DNA of 64,000 nucleotides from Asterionellopsis glacialis (Eukaryota > Bacillariophyta > Plagiogrammaphyceae > Rhaphoneidales > Asterionellopsidaceae), in assembly GCA_014885115.2 (NCBI GenBank), contig WKLE02000853.1:1-64000 (forward strand), given 5' to 3'. The notes under the pieces are model-generated. The model had not been told where the DNA came from. It searched no databases and saw nothing but the letters and a program-made list of their open reading frames with translations. Positions 53,301-64,000 of this stretch are shown here, one piece after another (within the stretch, counting starts at the first letter, position 1; each line of letters opens with the position of its first letter). The position numbers and the translations under genes are program-made.

Positions 53301-55612
53301 ATGAAGTTGTCATTGACAGCGGGTGTTCTCGCTGTTATTTTGAGTCCTCAATGGTCAGCAGAAGCATTTGTAACGCCGCCATCCAAAGGCAATGACTGTG
53401 TTATCCCTCACAAATTGCAAACGTCTCGTGAGCTTTCCTTTCCTCCAATTGTTGTGAATTCGAACGATTTACAAAAGTGCAAAAGCACTGCGAGTACTAC
53501 TGCTCTTCAAATGGGACTTGGATCCTTCATTAAGAAAAAGGTGATGCGTCGAGGTGATGATGATGACAACAAAAATAAGAAAAACAAAAAGAGTGTCTTG
53601 GGAAAGCGTGAAGCGATTGGAAAGGGAAAATCGTCTGCATCCTCCTCCACAAAGAGTTCCATGCCAGAAGTCAATCCCTTGCCTACACCACTTCCATCGC
53701 CCACTCCCGCGAAAACTACTGCTACACCCAAGAAGAAATCAGTGACTGATAAAAGAGCAGCTGTCAAGGCCAGTACACCACTCAGAAAGTCAACGTCATC
53801 GTCATCGTCGGTTGCTTCCTCAAAAACAGTTCCAAAGGATTCCTTTGATAAGTATAGAGTTCAGGGTACGGAAACCGCACAAGATAGAATCAATCGCGTC
53901 AAGTCTGGCAAAATGACAGACCAGGAAAAACAAGCCTTTCTTCGTACAGCCTTATCCACCACAAAGACCACTTCCTCAAGAGCACCCCTTCGACAAGAAA
54001 TTCCACAGGGTGATCTTAGCGAAGATTCTACCAAGAAAAAAGGCAATGCATCACCCTTCCCCACCGATTCTCTGTTGCGAAATTTTGCCAGAGGCAAGGG
54101 CAAGGAGGAAATGGGTGTAGGCTCACATGCTGCACCTCCCATCGAAATGGACTCCGACCGAAAGAAACGTGAATACTTTGAAATGGTTACTAACCCGAAT
54201 CGATTTAAAGCTTTGGCACCCAATGTTGTTGGCGGTGGTGATGGTACGTCGTCCGCCCGGACAGCCAGTGATTTGGACGATGAAATTGATCAACTTCAAA
54301 AGGAAATAGAAGAAGCCAAGACCATGTCAGGTGGGAATGTATCCGTTTCGTCGTCGGACGATAGCTTGGGGTCACGACTTGAGGCTGGTGCATACGCTGC
54401 CGAACAACGAACACGAGAGTTACGTGAAAAGGAAGAAGCATTGCGCCGTAAGCAAGAAGAGCGATTATTAGAATTACAACGAGAACGTAGTGAACAAATG
54501 GCACAGCGTGAGGCGGAAGCCTTGGCCAAGAAACGCGAACAAGAAGAACTGTCACAGAGGGCAGAAGCCGAAAAGCGTACCGCCGAACAGCAGCGACTCA
54601 AAGAGTTACAACAGAAACAAGATGAATATTGGGCAAGTAAATTAAAATCTCAAAAGGAACAACAACTCCACGAACTATCCGAAGAGGAAGAACAAGAGGA
54701 AGCTCGTAGGGAAGCTGAAGCTGAAATGTACCGACAAGAACAAGAACAGCTTGAACAAGAAGCAGAAGCTGAACGAATCCGAATTAGAGAAGAAGAAAGG
54801 CAGCGCGAAGACCCCCATGAAGGTGAAATTCTAAAGGAGGTGAGTTGAACGAAACTAAGGAACATTTTCTTTGTACTTTGTCTTTGAAAACAAAAAGTAA
54901 CTCAATTTTTACTATACTAATTCCTACCCATTTGGAAATAATAAAGGCCGAAGAAGAAAGATTGCGTATCCAAAATCAAAACTTCAATACCATTGCTCAA
55001 AGTGCATCGAAAATTTCCGGTCGTCCAACACTTGATAGTTTAAATGATGTACGCAGTGACGCATCACTCTCTGGTTTTTTGAATAAGTCAAGGAATCAAG
55101 AACCTGCCACTCCTAAGGATGCCATGATGGAACAGTTAAGGTCTATGAATTCACCATTGCCAAGTCCATCTCCCGCACCACGAGTAGAACCATCAACGCC
55201 CTCAGTTTTCCAACAAAATATCGCCTCTCCCCCCCCACCGGCACCAAGGCCACTCGGTGTTGTTCCCCAACAGGCCAGACCTGCTGGTGGTACTGGACCG
55301 TCTATTAGAGACATGTTGTCGAAATCCAATAATTATGATGACGACGAGCCAGCACCAGCTCCTCCTGTACGCCAACAAGCTCCATTTGAACCGCAAAAGA
55401 AGAGAGTTGTCCGGCAACAGGTACCCTTGGATAGCTTGGATGAAGATGAAGAATTTGAAGCATTCGCCAGGAATGGCCCCAACAAGGGCATGTCAATTGC
55501 AGATGCAATGAAAGCATCCAAGGCTGACGATGGTGATCCTGATGAACGAGGTGCTCAAGAAAAGAGAGCCAAGATGTGGGGTATTGATATGTCGAAGTTC
55601 TCTGATGAGTAA
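53301..55612 (+). CDS. Plastid-targeted coiled-coil protein of unknown function, two exons
   Basis: Exons 53301-54839 and 54947-55612 (donor GTGAGT) give 734 residues. The N-terminus is a signal peptide with the plastid motif AEAFVTPP at ~21-28. A basic, Ser/Lys-rich region follows (~70-190). Residues ~320-540 form a long Glu/Arg/Gln-rich coiled coil (REKEEALRRKQEERLLELQR). The C-terminal part has a Pro-rich stretch (SPPPPAPRPLGVVPQQ) and a conserved-looking end (KRAKMWGIDMSKF). The intron falls inside the coiled coil and the frame is preserved. The role could be structural, within plastid or periplastid space. No family is recognised. Confidence 0.75.
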
Positions 55613-56369
55613 ATAATAGCACATCCACTAGCAAGTAGGTACCATATCTTTCGGCTGAGAACAATCCACACTTTATGCAAAAGTTACACATTGCATATAT
55701 TGATGCACGACTTATATTCCCTGTAGAATGAATGATTTACGGTCCGTCATGGCGAGGTGTTGTCGCCAAACACATTTAAAATATAGAAAACTTCCTTGAC
55801 GTTCCAAACTCTCTTTTGAAACAATGTATCGGGAAATTGAAAGAAATATTTCCTCATTTTTATTTTCTCGTAAGAAAGTTCTTGTATTTTGGAATAGCAT
55901 CTCTATCTTTGTGTTGACAGTTGTATAAGAAGTTCGAGAGTTGATTTGGAATTCTATCTCTCTACTCTAGAGAGAGTGTCTTCACCCTCCAAAAAAAATG
56001 TAGTCTAGTTTTTATGTTTTTTGGAGACTGAGATCGAAGAAGACGGTCCTTCTGTCGCTCGTAACATATATCGTCTGAGCATCTGTCCGTTTCAGTCCTC
56101 CTGACCGCACACAGAGAGACACCATGAACGCATGCATTTCTCTACAAGTATTTCATCACACCACGCGTGCGTGTTTCACTTCTTGTATTTTAATTTGTGT
56201 GTGTCCCTATCCCCGTTGTTTTTGAGCGAGCGAATCTTGAATCCATCACCACCGAATGCTTTGCCAGAGAGGCATTAATAAGGGCATCAAAAAGTACAGC
56301 CGTATTCCCGAAGTCGAAAGACTTGTCTTTCATCTTTTGAACTCATCAATTGAAAAGTAAGATTCTAAA
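55613..56369. other. Intergenic region upstream of EPSP synthase
   Basis: About 760 bp between two plus-strand genes. It contains a ctctctactctagagagag palindrome near 55,957-55,975. The frame 55712-55900 (-) is unsupported. The EPSP synthase promoter must lie here. Confidence 0.5.
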
Positions 56370-58002
56370 ATGAGGATTCTTTCGGCAACTATTGCTGCCC
56401 TACTTATTGCGGCCAGACTTCCATCCGCATCTCCTTTTACATTTCTGCCCAATGCTCCATCTCACCAAACGACAACAACAGCAAAATTCGTTGGAAAGCC
56501 TACCATCTCTGAGGTTATCCGTACAAGAAGTGTATCACTGTCTGCTTCAGAAGTTGATACAGAAACAAATACTTTGACGTTGAGCCCAATCAAAAGTCTT
56601 GATGGCACCGTAACTCTTCCTGGATCCAAGTCCCTTAGTAACCGTTGTCTCTTGTTGGCTGCCTTGAGTGAAGGGAATACTCGTGTTGAAAATTTGCTTG
56701 AAAGTGATGATATCCGTTACATGCTCGAGGCCTTGGACACCATGAAGGTACCCGTTGAGAAACATGACCCAACATGCGTTACTGTGACTGGTCAATCTGG
56801 CCCCATTAATTCGCCTCTTGGTGATGATGAAGTTTGTGAATTGTTTCTTGGAAATGCTGGTACAGCTATGCGTCCCCTTGCAGCTGCCCTTTGTATGGGA
56901 AAAGGAAAATTTGTTCTTGATGGTGTCCCCAGAATGAGAGAACGTCCCATTGCTGATTTGATTGATGGATTACAACAGCTTGGTGCCGATGTTACCTGTG
57001 TCGAAGAAACCGGATGCCCCCCGGTCACCATCAACGCAAATGGTCTCAAAGGAGGAGAGGTAAGCAGCACATACCATAAGTATCATGCGTCTCATATGCA
57101 CTATGTCATTTTTCCAAAATGAAAATGGACTTCTTGGCAAATCTCATTTATTCTTTTGTTGCAACTGTAAAAAGGCTTCTATCAGTGGTAAAATGTCCTC
57201 GCAATTCTTGTCATCACTTCTCATGGCGTCCCCTGTCGTAGACGGGGATGTTACCATCTCTATTAAGGACGAGTTAATTTCTGCTCCTTACGTAGCCTTA
57301 ACCATTGGATTGATGAAGAAGTTTGGAGTAAATGTTCAAATTGATGGCGACATGTCTGGGACTCCTTCTTTTCACATCCCAGCTAGTGAGAAATATACCA
57401 GCCCCGACTCTATTCTCGTAGAAGGTGATGCTAGTTCTGCAAGTTACTTCATCGCAGGCGCAGCCATTACGGGAGGTACAGTGACTGTTCGAGGATGTGG
57501 TTCTGAAAGTGTTCAGGGAGATGTTGCATTTGCAAATGTAATGGAGCAGATGGGAGCTACTGTAACTTGGGCTGCGGACAGCATCACTGTTACTCGTGAT
57601 CCTTCTACTAAGCTTAAGGGTGTCGATGTCGATTGTGACAAAATTCCTGATGCTGCCATGACTCTTTCTGTCGCCGCACTCTTTGCAGAGGGGCCTACAA
57701 CCATTAGAAATGTCTATTCTTGGAGATTAAAGGAGACGGAGCGCATGAAGGCTATCGTTGCAGAATGCACGAAACTTGGAGCCACTGTGGAAGAGTTCCG
57801 TGACTACTGTATCATTCACCCCCCGAAGGACAATAAGATTAACGACAATGTGTTGATCGAAACATATGATGACCATAGAATGGCGATGACCTTTAGCTTG
57901 GCAGCATGCGGCGGAGTGAATGTTATCATTAATGACCCAGGTTGCACAGCAAAAACATTCCCCACCTACTTTGAAATGCTTGACGGAATTACAACACACT
58001 AA
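56370..58002 (+). CDS. EPSPS: EPSP synthase (3-phosphoshikimate 1-carboxyvinyltransferase), plastid-targeted, two exons
   Basis: Exons 56370-57059 and 57175-58002 (donor GTAAGC) give 505 residues. The N-terminal ~70 residues are a signal/transit peptide ([20 protein letters not shown] with an SPF plastid motif). The mature enzyme starts near [20 protein letters not shown]. Substrate-binding motifs are intact: [59 protein letters not shown] and [13 protein letters not shown]. The unchanged GNAGTAMRP motif puts it in class I, which is the glyphosate-sensitive type. The enzyme forms EPSP from shikimate-3-phosphate and PEP for aromatic amino acids. It stands alone and is not part of an AROM fusion. 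Confidence 0.96.
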
Positions 58003-59226
58003 ACTGGGAAATAGATGTATACGTTGATATTTCTAATCATATGTTTTAACTATTTGTAGTACTCCTTTGTTGTTTTCTGATAATTGAAGGAGTGTTACAA
58101 TTATTGTAAGATCAAGTGATTGAAGGTATACTGGCTGCTGTTGTCACTTGTGCATGTGTTTTGTCATGTTTTCACTACTTGCAGTTGTAGAACAACCACG
58201 GACAATCAACTTTCCATTGATTTAGTAGATTCTTTTTGTTACAATAATGTTCCATTCCTTTTCAGTGTTTGTTTATGTTATTGATTGATAGCTGTTGCTC
58301 CATCGCGGTCATGTTGTACTAGCTTGTGGTCTTGTTGCTAGCATGTGTGTTTTCCCGGGTTGTTGTCTGTCATCAAAAGTCATTAGAATGTGTGTTTTCT
58401 CGTATTGTTCTCAGTGGGTGCAAAAAGGGATTGAAGAACAGAAATGGAATCTCGAAAAATTGAACTGACAGATCCGGTTCAATTGAACACAGTTCAACTC
58501 CTTCAACTCCTTGTTCAATTGAACTGGAACGTTCGGTTCAATTTTTGACTCATTCCAACAGTCGAAAAAATTTAGTCATATGAATCATATTCCGATTGAA
58601 CCAAAAATTGAACTGAACCAAAAGTTCTATCTACCGGGCCCAATCCAATACCGGACAAAATGGGAAAGAGGTAGAATTTTTTCCGGCTGTGGCATACAGT
58701 AAGGTCCGGTCGCCTCTAGCGCATCCTGACTGTTTCGATGTTCCCTTGGTTGTAAAGTACGTTATGTAAAGGTCTAGTAGGAAACCAAGGGAATATTTAA
58801 ATGAAAAAGGTAAGGGTAAACACGTACCCCAGTCCCCCCAGCAGTCCCCCTGTCACAGACGGCAGAAAGGTTTCCGTCCCCCCACACGCCGCACAACCCT
58901 TGCACAGCAACCACAGGCCACACACAACAAGAAAGGACTCCATCCGTGTATGCAGAAAATCATCGGCATCTCCAGCCTTTGTGCGGTCTGTGCTTCAACA
59001 TCTGCATCATCCTTTTTTTTTTCTCGAGATGTGTGATATGGAAGTGACAGGGAATTAGAATGCTGCTCTGACCCGAGAAGAAGGGCAATCACTTGTTAAT
59101 GTAACTTCATTTTGATAATCTTGCTACACAAAAAATCTCCATCCCTTATAAATATTGGCAGTCATTGTGTTTGAAATTCCAGACTGAACGACATTAAACA
59201 AAATTAAGTGTCGTATATTTGAAAAA
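58003..59226. other. Intergenic region with a GTTCAATTGAAC palindrome cluster
   Basis: About 1.2 kb. At 58,455-58,625 it holds repeated TTCAA/TTGAA motifs, including two perfect 12-bp palindromes and a longer inverted pair. A C-rich block (cccccagcagtcccc type) lies near 58,825-58,885. The frames 58801-59058 (+) and 58853-59092 (-) show no domain. The promoter of the RNase II/R gene should be just before 59,227 (tataaatattgg at ~59,147 is a possible TATA-like element). Confidence 0.5.
58477..58621. repeat. GTTCAATTGAAC palindromes and inverted repeat
   Basis: The perfect palindrome gttcaattgaac occurs at 58,477-58,488 and 58,513-58,524. Further on, ggttcaattttt (58,534) pairs with aaaaattgaactgaacc (from ~58,605), giving a possible hairpin with a ~60-base loop. 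Several half-sites (ttcaac, ttgaac) lie between. Confidence 0.75.
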
Positions 59227-61894
59227 ATGATGTTCCGCACGACAAATGTGGCGTTTTTAGTGGGTATCTTGAATAGGCTTGCCTTTTATTCCATTTGTAT
59301 ACAACAGTCCAATTGCTTTTCCTTTACAAATTTACAAACTCAATCATTCCTACAATTAGATACTCCATTATGCGTCACTGGACGTTCTTCATTCAGTGAT
59401 GTGGGCCTGTATATGGGACGACCGAAAACAAAAGCTGCCATGACGAAAAGTTGGTATCCTCGAAAGGTTGAAGTAGATCCTGATGACATATTTGCGGACG
59501 TTGCAGATACAACGGAAGAATTGGAAGAAAAGTCGATCCAATTGATGACAGCTCTGATTGAGAAAGGCCTGGACCAAACCTTGGAATCGACTGAAGACAA
59601 GAGAGCTTTCAGACTTGCCCAAGGTCGTTTTTTGGACTTGACTTGTACAAAGGAGGGTGAAACGCTCTTGGAAAATTTATTTGATGATGTTATTGCCGAA
59701 AGTGAGCCTGATGAGGTCATACGAGGTGCAGTAATTGCATTACAATCACTAATGGTCATGGGAACTCAAGTGGGTGTCAAAGGATCCCAAAAACAACTTC
59801 AGAATATGGTGGCACATCTCTGGCGCCGAGATGATAATTTATACTTTGAAGATGATTGTGAACGGGATGTTCTAGTTTGGGATTTTGACAGCATCCGAAG
59901 ACTAAAACATCGCGTCGATATTACGGCAGGGACGCAATTACTTGCAGAACTTAAGAAAAAGCGGTCATCGCAAGGGGCATTTGATTTGTTAGTCGAACTG
60001 GGAGCCTGGGAGCCACACGAAGATCTACCGTTGTTGAGAAGTGGCTTCCCGATACATTTTACAAAAGATGAAGAAGATGCTGCAGAAGAAGCGATATCTA
60101 CAGCTTTGGACCCTGATGAATTACTTGGTTTGCGACAGGATCTACGTGACCAGAAAATTTACACCATTGATAGTGCCGACACTTCTGAAATCGATGACGG
60201 TTTATCAGTCGAAATTCTAAAAAACGATGATGGCAGCACTCGACACCGTTTTTGGATTCATATCGCAGATGTCGATCGATGGGCACCGCCTACTTCTAAG
60301 ATTGCTGAAACAGCCAAGAGGCGATCCACGACAAATTACTTACCGAACCGAGTCATCCCAATGTTTCCACACATAATAGCCGAAGAGGCATCGCTGACTA
60401 CCAATAGGGATGTGTGCGCATTATCGCTTGGTGTGGAATTATTAGATGACGGTTCGATTGACACTTCTAGTATCGTGGTTATGCCTTCGAAAGTCTCTGT
60501 GTCTTATCGGTTAACATATGAGGACGTGGATGAAATGCTTGAAGAGGGGGTAGGATATAGCGAAGAGTGGCAACTAGGAGCTCTTCTTGATGCAGCTAAA
60601 AAAAGGCGACAACATAGAATAGAAAATGGGTCAACTGAAGGCTTTGTCCCGAATCAAATACCGCAGGCGACTGTGAGTGTTACCTCCAATCCAGACGCAA
60701 TTGATGGCTTTGATATCGATATCAGAATTGAAGCATCACAAAATGCAGGAATAAATCAAACAGAAGGCGCAACTGACGGGTCAAATATGTCATCAGAAAC
60801 TAGCAATGTCCCTCCTTTATCTCCTGCATACATGATGGTCACCGAGATGATGATTATGGCGGGAGAAGCTCTTCCTAAATGGAAACTCCACATGGATAAG
60901 AATGGTGATTCAGTAAATGGAGACAGGCCATTTTTGGACAACTCTTTGGTTCTCCCCTTTAGAGGACAACCACACCCTGGTAAGATATTTGTTGTTGACT
61001 TGCTTCAATGTTCTCCTTAGAAAAGTATCTCTCCATTTCTTTCAAATTATCTGACATGTCCTTTGCCTTTGTCGTTGTGGATTATTTTCGAAAGATTTCA
61101 AATCTCGTGGTCGAGAAGTTCGAATATTGAATGATTTACGAGAAGGAATGCAAGGTGGTGGGTTTTGTCACGCTTGGTACGCACGACGTTTTTTCAAACC
61201 TGTCACCGTATCAGACATGGATAAGCCCCATTACGGCTTAGGTCTAGATTGTTATGTGCAATGGTCAAGCCCAATCCGTCGACTAGGTGATTTACAGGTA
61301 CGCACTCGCAATAGCATTTCTCGATTAACAGAGAATGTACTAGGCCCTGCTTTCTAACATTGCTATTGCTCTATTGCTTTGTCAAATCAGGTTCACTCTG
61401 CTGTGAAGCGTTACCTCCGTCGACAGCGACTGAATGAAATGATGGAAAATGGGTTGACTATCCCGTCAGAATTGTGCGAGAATGCTCTTGGTTGTGCTGT
61501 TCCTATTCCAGTAGAAGATTCAAAGGACGAAAATGGAAAGTACTCTGAATACTTGTGTCTTGATAGTGTTATAGGAGACAATATCAACTTCAAGGATGGG
61601 ATTGGTCTTGTGAAGGCATCGAGGAATTTACAACGTCTTTCACAACAGTATTGGGTATTTGAACATCTTGACCGTACCTTGAAGAATAATCCTGAACAAG
61701 CGGTATTTGATGCACTTGTTCTTGGTTGTACTGACCCGGACAGGCTTCAATATGCTGTGTACATACAAGAACTAGGTTTGGAGCATCGATACCTCTCAGA
61801 GATTGGACAGTTACTTCCAGGAATGTCACTAAAGTTGAGGGTTGCAAGTGTGACTCCCCGTATGGGACTGCTAAAACTGGCAATAGGTGGCTAG
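59227..61894 (+). CDS. RNase II/R-family exoribonuclease, probably plastid, three exons
   Basis: Exons 59227-60979, 61095-61297 and 61391-61894 (donors GTAAGA, GTACGC) give 819 residues. The N-terminus (VAFLVGILNRLAFYSICIQQ then NCFSFTNL) looks like a signal peptide with a plastid-type Phe motif. The RNB domain runs from ~315: DSADTSEIDDGLSVE carries the Asp cluster that binds the catalytic metals, followed by FWIHIADVDRW, YLPNRVIPMFPHIIAEE, SLTTNRDVCALSLGVEL and YMMVTEMMIMAGEAL. Exons 2-3 add the final RNB block (LDCYVQWSSPIRRLGDLQVH) and an S1-like C-terminus (LPGMSLKLRVASVTPRMGL). The enzyme degrades RNA 3' to 5' and should act in plastid (or mitochondrial) RNA turnover. There is no clear N-terminal cold-shock domain. 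Confidence 0.88.
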
Positions 61895-62394
61895 AATTTT
61901 TTTAAATAGAAGATTGGTTTGCAACGCAACTTTTTGTTTTTTCCTCTCAAAGAGACATTACAGTGCTCGAATCAGTAGGTAATAGGGCGCTACGACCGGT
62001 ACGGGTATGCCTGTTCGTACAAATATACTTAAAGTCAATTATTTGCAACGAAGGTACAAGTCTATATTCTACACTGAAAAACTTCTCATTTTATACCTGT
62101 AGAAGTGTTTCACATCCGTGTTTATTGCCATTCTATGTAAAGATTTAAAATTAGATGATTGTCAGTTGAGGTTATTGAAATTATGGAATTGATTTTTGAA
62201 AATGAATCTTGGACGTACCTACAATCCTTTTATTATGCACAACAATCCACTATAAATGAAAACTACACTGTACTATTCTAAACTAGCTTGTGGTTGGTTG
62301 TCGTGAGCTTTTCAGGATTTTTAAATGCTGAACTTGTAAAATCTGTACAAGATACCGCAAATCACTCATTTTTTCACTTCACAGATTCGTACAC
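61895..62394. other. Intergenic region right of the RNase gene
   Basis: About 500 bp with no recognised element. It holds the 3' end of the RNase II/R transcript. The short frame 61963-62148 is not supported. Confidence 0.5.
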
Positions 62395-62829
62395 CTATAA
62401 TTCTTCCTCAACCTGAAACAAAGTAAAAGAATACAGTCTATCTGTTGTATTGAGACTTAAATCAATGTTATCTTGTTGATTCTTCAATGTTAAGAGGGGA
62501 GGAAACCAAATATATGAAACGTGTCCATCTGTAAACCCGTTTGTTATTGCATCAACAAGACCTAGGAGAGTACATGGCTGCTGCACTTGGTGGTGAAGGG
62601 ATGACACAGGAACACCTGCTTGCTTGTTCGGATTAGAATTTGACAAATCAGACAATGCATTAACACCTGTCGTCTTCAATTTTGTCAGCGTTCGAGAACA
62701 TGATAAAGTAAGCATTTTACTACTGTAGACCAACGCCGGTAGCAAATATCCAGGTAATGAAAAATGTACCTGTAAGCTCTTCATCAGAAAAGTGTTGTAA
62801 CATATCACATCAAAGAACCATCGTGACAT
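62395..62829 (-). CDS. Doubtful hypothetical ORF (possible 3' exon)
   Basis: 144 codons from ATG 62829 to TAA at 62395. The C-terminal ~110 residues have ordinary protein composition (VHFSLPGYLLPALVYSSK, QQPCTLLGLVDAITNGFTDG). A possible acceptor (cttacag before gtacatttttcatta near 62,771) suggests that this could be the last exon of a larger minus-strand gene. No family is recognised, and no upstream exon can be fixed in the 238 bp before the WD40 stop. Confidence 0.3.
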   Translation of the reverse strand: MSRWFFDVICYNTFLMKSLQVHFSLPGYLLPALVYSSKMLTLSCSRTLTKLKTTGVNALSDLSNSNPNKQAGVPVSSLHHQVQQPCTLLGLVDAITNGFTDGHVSYIWFPPLLTLKNQQDNIDLSLNTTDRLYSFTLFQVEEEL

Positions 62830-63067
62830 GGCACATAATGTATAGTTCTATCCGATTATGTCTATGAAGTTTATATTGAGTTACCCCTGGTTACTTTCTC
62901 TACTACAGTAGAGAGAAACATACCGATTGTAGTAGCTACAATCCATTAGTGCTTTTCGAAAATGCCTATCTATCAGAAGAAAACAAATACCTGCCCGTTC
63001 ATTACAATATGGCGACGGGGGAGTGTTACCAACCATCTAGTTTGTAAAATTATGTTTTTTGGCGTTG

Positions 63068-64000
63068 TTATCCTCCTCGCCACAGATATAGATCACCATC
63101 ATCCGAACCACAAACAACAGCTGATCCACAATCATTCAGTGCTAAACAAGTCAAGGATGATCGAGTTCCATGACGATCCACTAATTTGGATGGAATAGAA
63201 CCACATAAGTAAGGATTTTTGTCGTCATTGTCGTCATTGTCTTCCGCTACCATTTCACCTCGACTACTTCGTTTTCGATTGTGACTCTTCTTTTTTGATT
63301 TAAGCTGCTGTTGTTCCCTTTCTTCCTTTTTCCACTTTGTTTGGGACCAGTCATAAAGTTTGATGACATCTTCTCTGTCCATACTGTCATCACCATTGAA
63401 TGATTTTATAGAAGTAAAGGATGCTACAAAGTCATGAGCGGGTGTTATAGATACACTATATGGGGTTGATGAATGTTGAACTGATGTACGGATTTGTTGT
63501 GGAAGAACTTCCATCCTACTTGGATCAAGTAAGGAATGTACGAGTTCCAGGTCAGGTGTAAGAGAGGAAAGTAGAACTGTATCTACACCTTCATTAGGGG
63601 AACCACAAAGACTAAGGAGAATAGGGTGGCTCGCACCTGATTGATGATAGTGTAGTGGTCCGGGTAATGAAGTGAAATCATATAGTCTGGATGTCGGTTT
63701 ATCCAAGGCATAAACATGATCATACGGAAACTGTGGAAGTACTGGTTGTCGTCGTTCTACTTTTCCTTCTTCTGTTGAAATGGGCATTTCAGCTGTAGCT
63801 CTAGTAGGCATTCGTATATCCCATAATTTGACTGTACTTCGACCTCCTAAATCACTAGAATATTCATGAGCTGTAGCAAGGTAATGGTCTGATACAAAAC
63901 ATATTGAGGTTATGTTTTCGTTTTGTAGAAATCCATTATCCTTAGACGTCATATCAATACAAACAACATTCTTGGCATTCTTCTTCTTGTCCTCATTTTT
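63068..64000 (-). CDS. WD40-repeat protein, 5' end beyond the window
   Basis: Minus-strand frame from the window edge to TAA at 63068. An ATG at 63952 exists, but the frame stays open for 16 more codons to the edge (KNEDKKKNAKNVVCID), so the gene continues outside. WD40 blades are visible: ITSICFVSDHYLATA with STVKLWDIRM, then a YDHVYAL blade, a SVSITPAHDFVASF blade with VIKLYDWS, and a final SLTCLALNDCGSAVVCGSDDGDLYLW. A Lys/acidic insert (QLKSKKKSHNRKRSSRGE) sits in the last-but-one blade. The Lys-rich loop before a blade ending in VKLWDIR is reminiscent of CDT2/DTL, the PCNA-dependent CRL4 adaptor, but that is a weak match. At least 310 residues are in the window. Confidence 0.75.
   Translation of the reverse strand, partial: KNEDKKKNAKNVVCIDMTSKDNGFLQNENITSICFVSDHYLATAHEYSSDLGGRSTVKLWDIRMPTRATAEMPISTEEGKVERRQPVLPQFPYDHVYALDKPTSRLYDFTSLPGPLHYHQSGASHPILLSLCGSPNEGVDTVLLSSLTPDLELVHSLLDPSRMEVLPQQIRTSVQHSSTPYSVSITPAHDFVASFTSIKSFNGDDSMDREDVIKLYDWSQTKWKKEEREQQQLKSKKKSHNRKRSSRGEMVAEDNDDNDDKNPYLCGSIPSKLVDRHGTRSSLTCLALNDCGSAVVCGSDDGDLYLWRGG

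Noticed and set aside
53507..55521. Several antisense ORFs opposite the coiled-coil gene
   Set aside because: They mirror its repetitive Glu/Arg/Gln codons and have no domain.
1..64000. CRISPR arrays, prokaryotic operons or phage genes
   Set aside because: No regularly spaced repeats. Genes carry spliceosomal introns and eukaryotic targeting signals.

Overview
The window is nuclear DNA of a photosynthetic stramenopile, most likely a diatom; the genus cannot be named from the sequence. The evidence is a compact gene layout, short introns (82-172 bp in 19 inferred cases), Phe-containing plastid presequence motifs after signal peptides ([22 protein letters not shown]), a stand-alone plastid-type EPSP synthase, a helicase-less Dicer-like protein and a DNMT5-type DNA methyltransferase. 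There is one 36-base assembly gap near 33.9 kb.

Layout. 0.7-3.7 kb: secreted or membrane glycoside hydrolase family 2 (+). 4.0-4.9 kb: cyclophilin (-) with a 14-nt microexon. 5.7-10.0 kb: Dicer-like RNase III (-), divergent from a Rad7-like LRR protein (10.7-12.7 kb, +). 13.3-14.7 kb: Nudix-HAD fusion (-), divergent from an ERCC6L/PICH-like SNF2 translocase (15.3-18.6 kb, +). 19.2 kb: small membrane protein. 20.0-21.9 kb: plastid-type RseP site-2 protease (-). 22.4-28.1 kb: a decayed accessory segment. 29.2-29.9 kb: Cys-rich membrane protein (-). 31.4-33.6 kb: F-box-like protein with a LamG-like region (+). 34.2-39.2 kb: UGGT (-), divergent from a VAT1-like reductase (40.0-41.3 kb, +). 41.6-42.9 kb: RFC3 clamp-loader subunit (-), divergent from DNMT5 (43.6-51.4 kb, +). 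51.5-52.8 kb: Sel1-repeat protein (-), divergent from a plastid-targeted coiled-coil protein (53.3-55.6 kb, +). 56.4-58.0 kb: EPSP synthase. 59.2-61.9 kb: RNase II/R. 62.4-64.0 kb: a doubtful ORF and a WD40 protein cut by the window edge.

The strongest unusual signal is the 22.9-28.1 kb segment. By direct reading it has almost no CpG dinucleotides. No CpG occurs between 23,373 and 26,284 or between 26,560 and 28,103, while GpC, TpG and CpA remain common and the flanks carry CpG at ordinary density. The segment holds dead gene fragments: an OTU-protease-like reading frame, a metallo-beta-lactamase-like reading frame, other coding remnants, and at its left edge a broken copy of the 29.2-kb Cys-rich gene. 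In that copy at least three CpG sites of the intact gene read TpG. This is the expected scar of long-term CpG methylation followed by deamination.

The same window encodes DNMT5, a CpG maintenance methyltransferase family. Here it carries a canonical PCNA-interacting (PIP) box near its N-terminus and lies head to head with the RFC3 clamp-loader gene across a 719-bp shared upstream region. The window therefore holds a candidate methylation enzyme, a hint of how it is tied to the replication fork, and a locus that looks like a target of it. That link is inference. The base composition and the motifs are seen directly.
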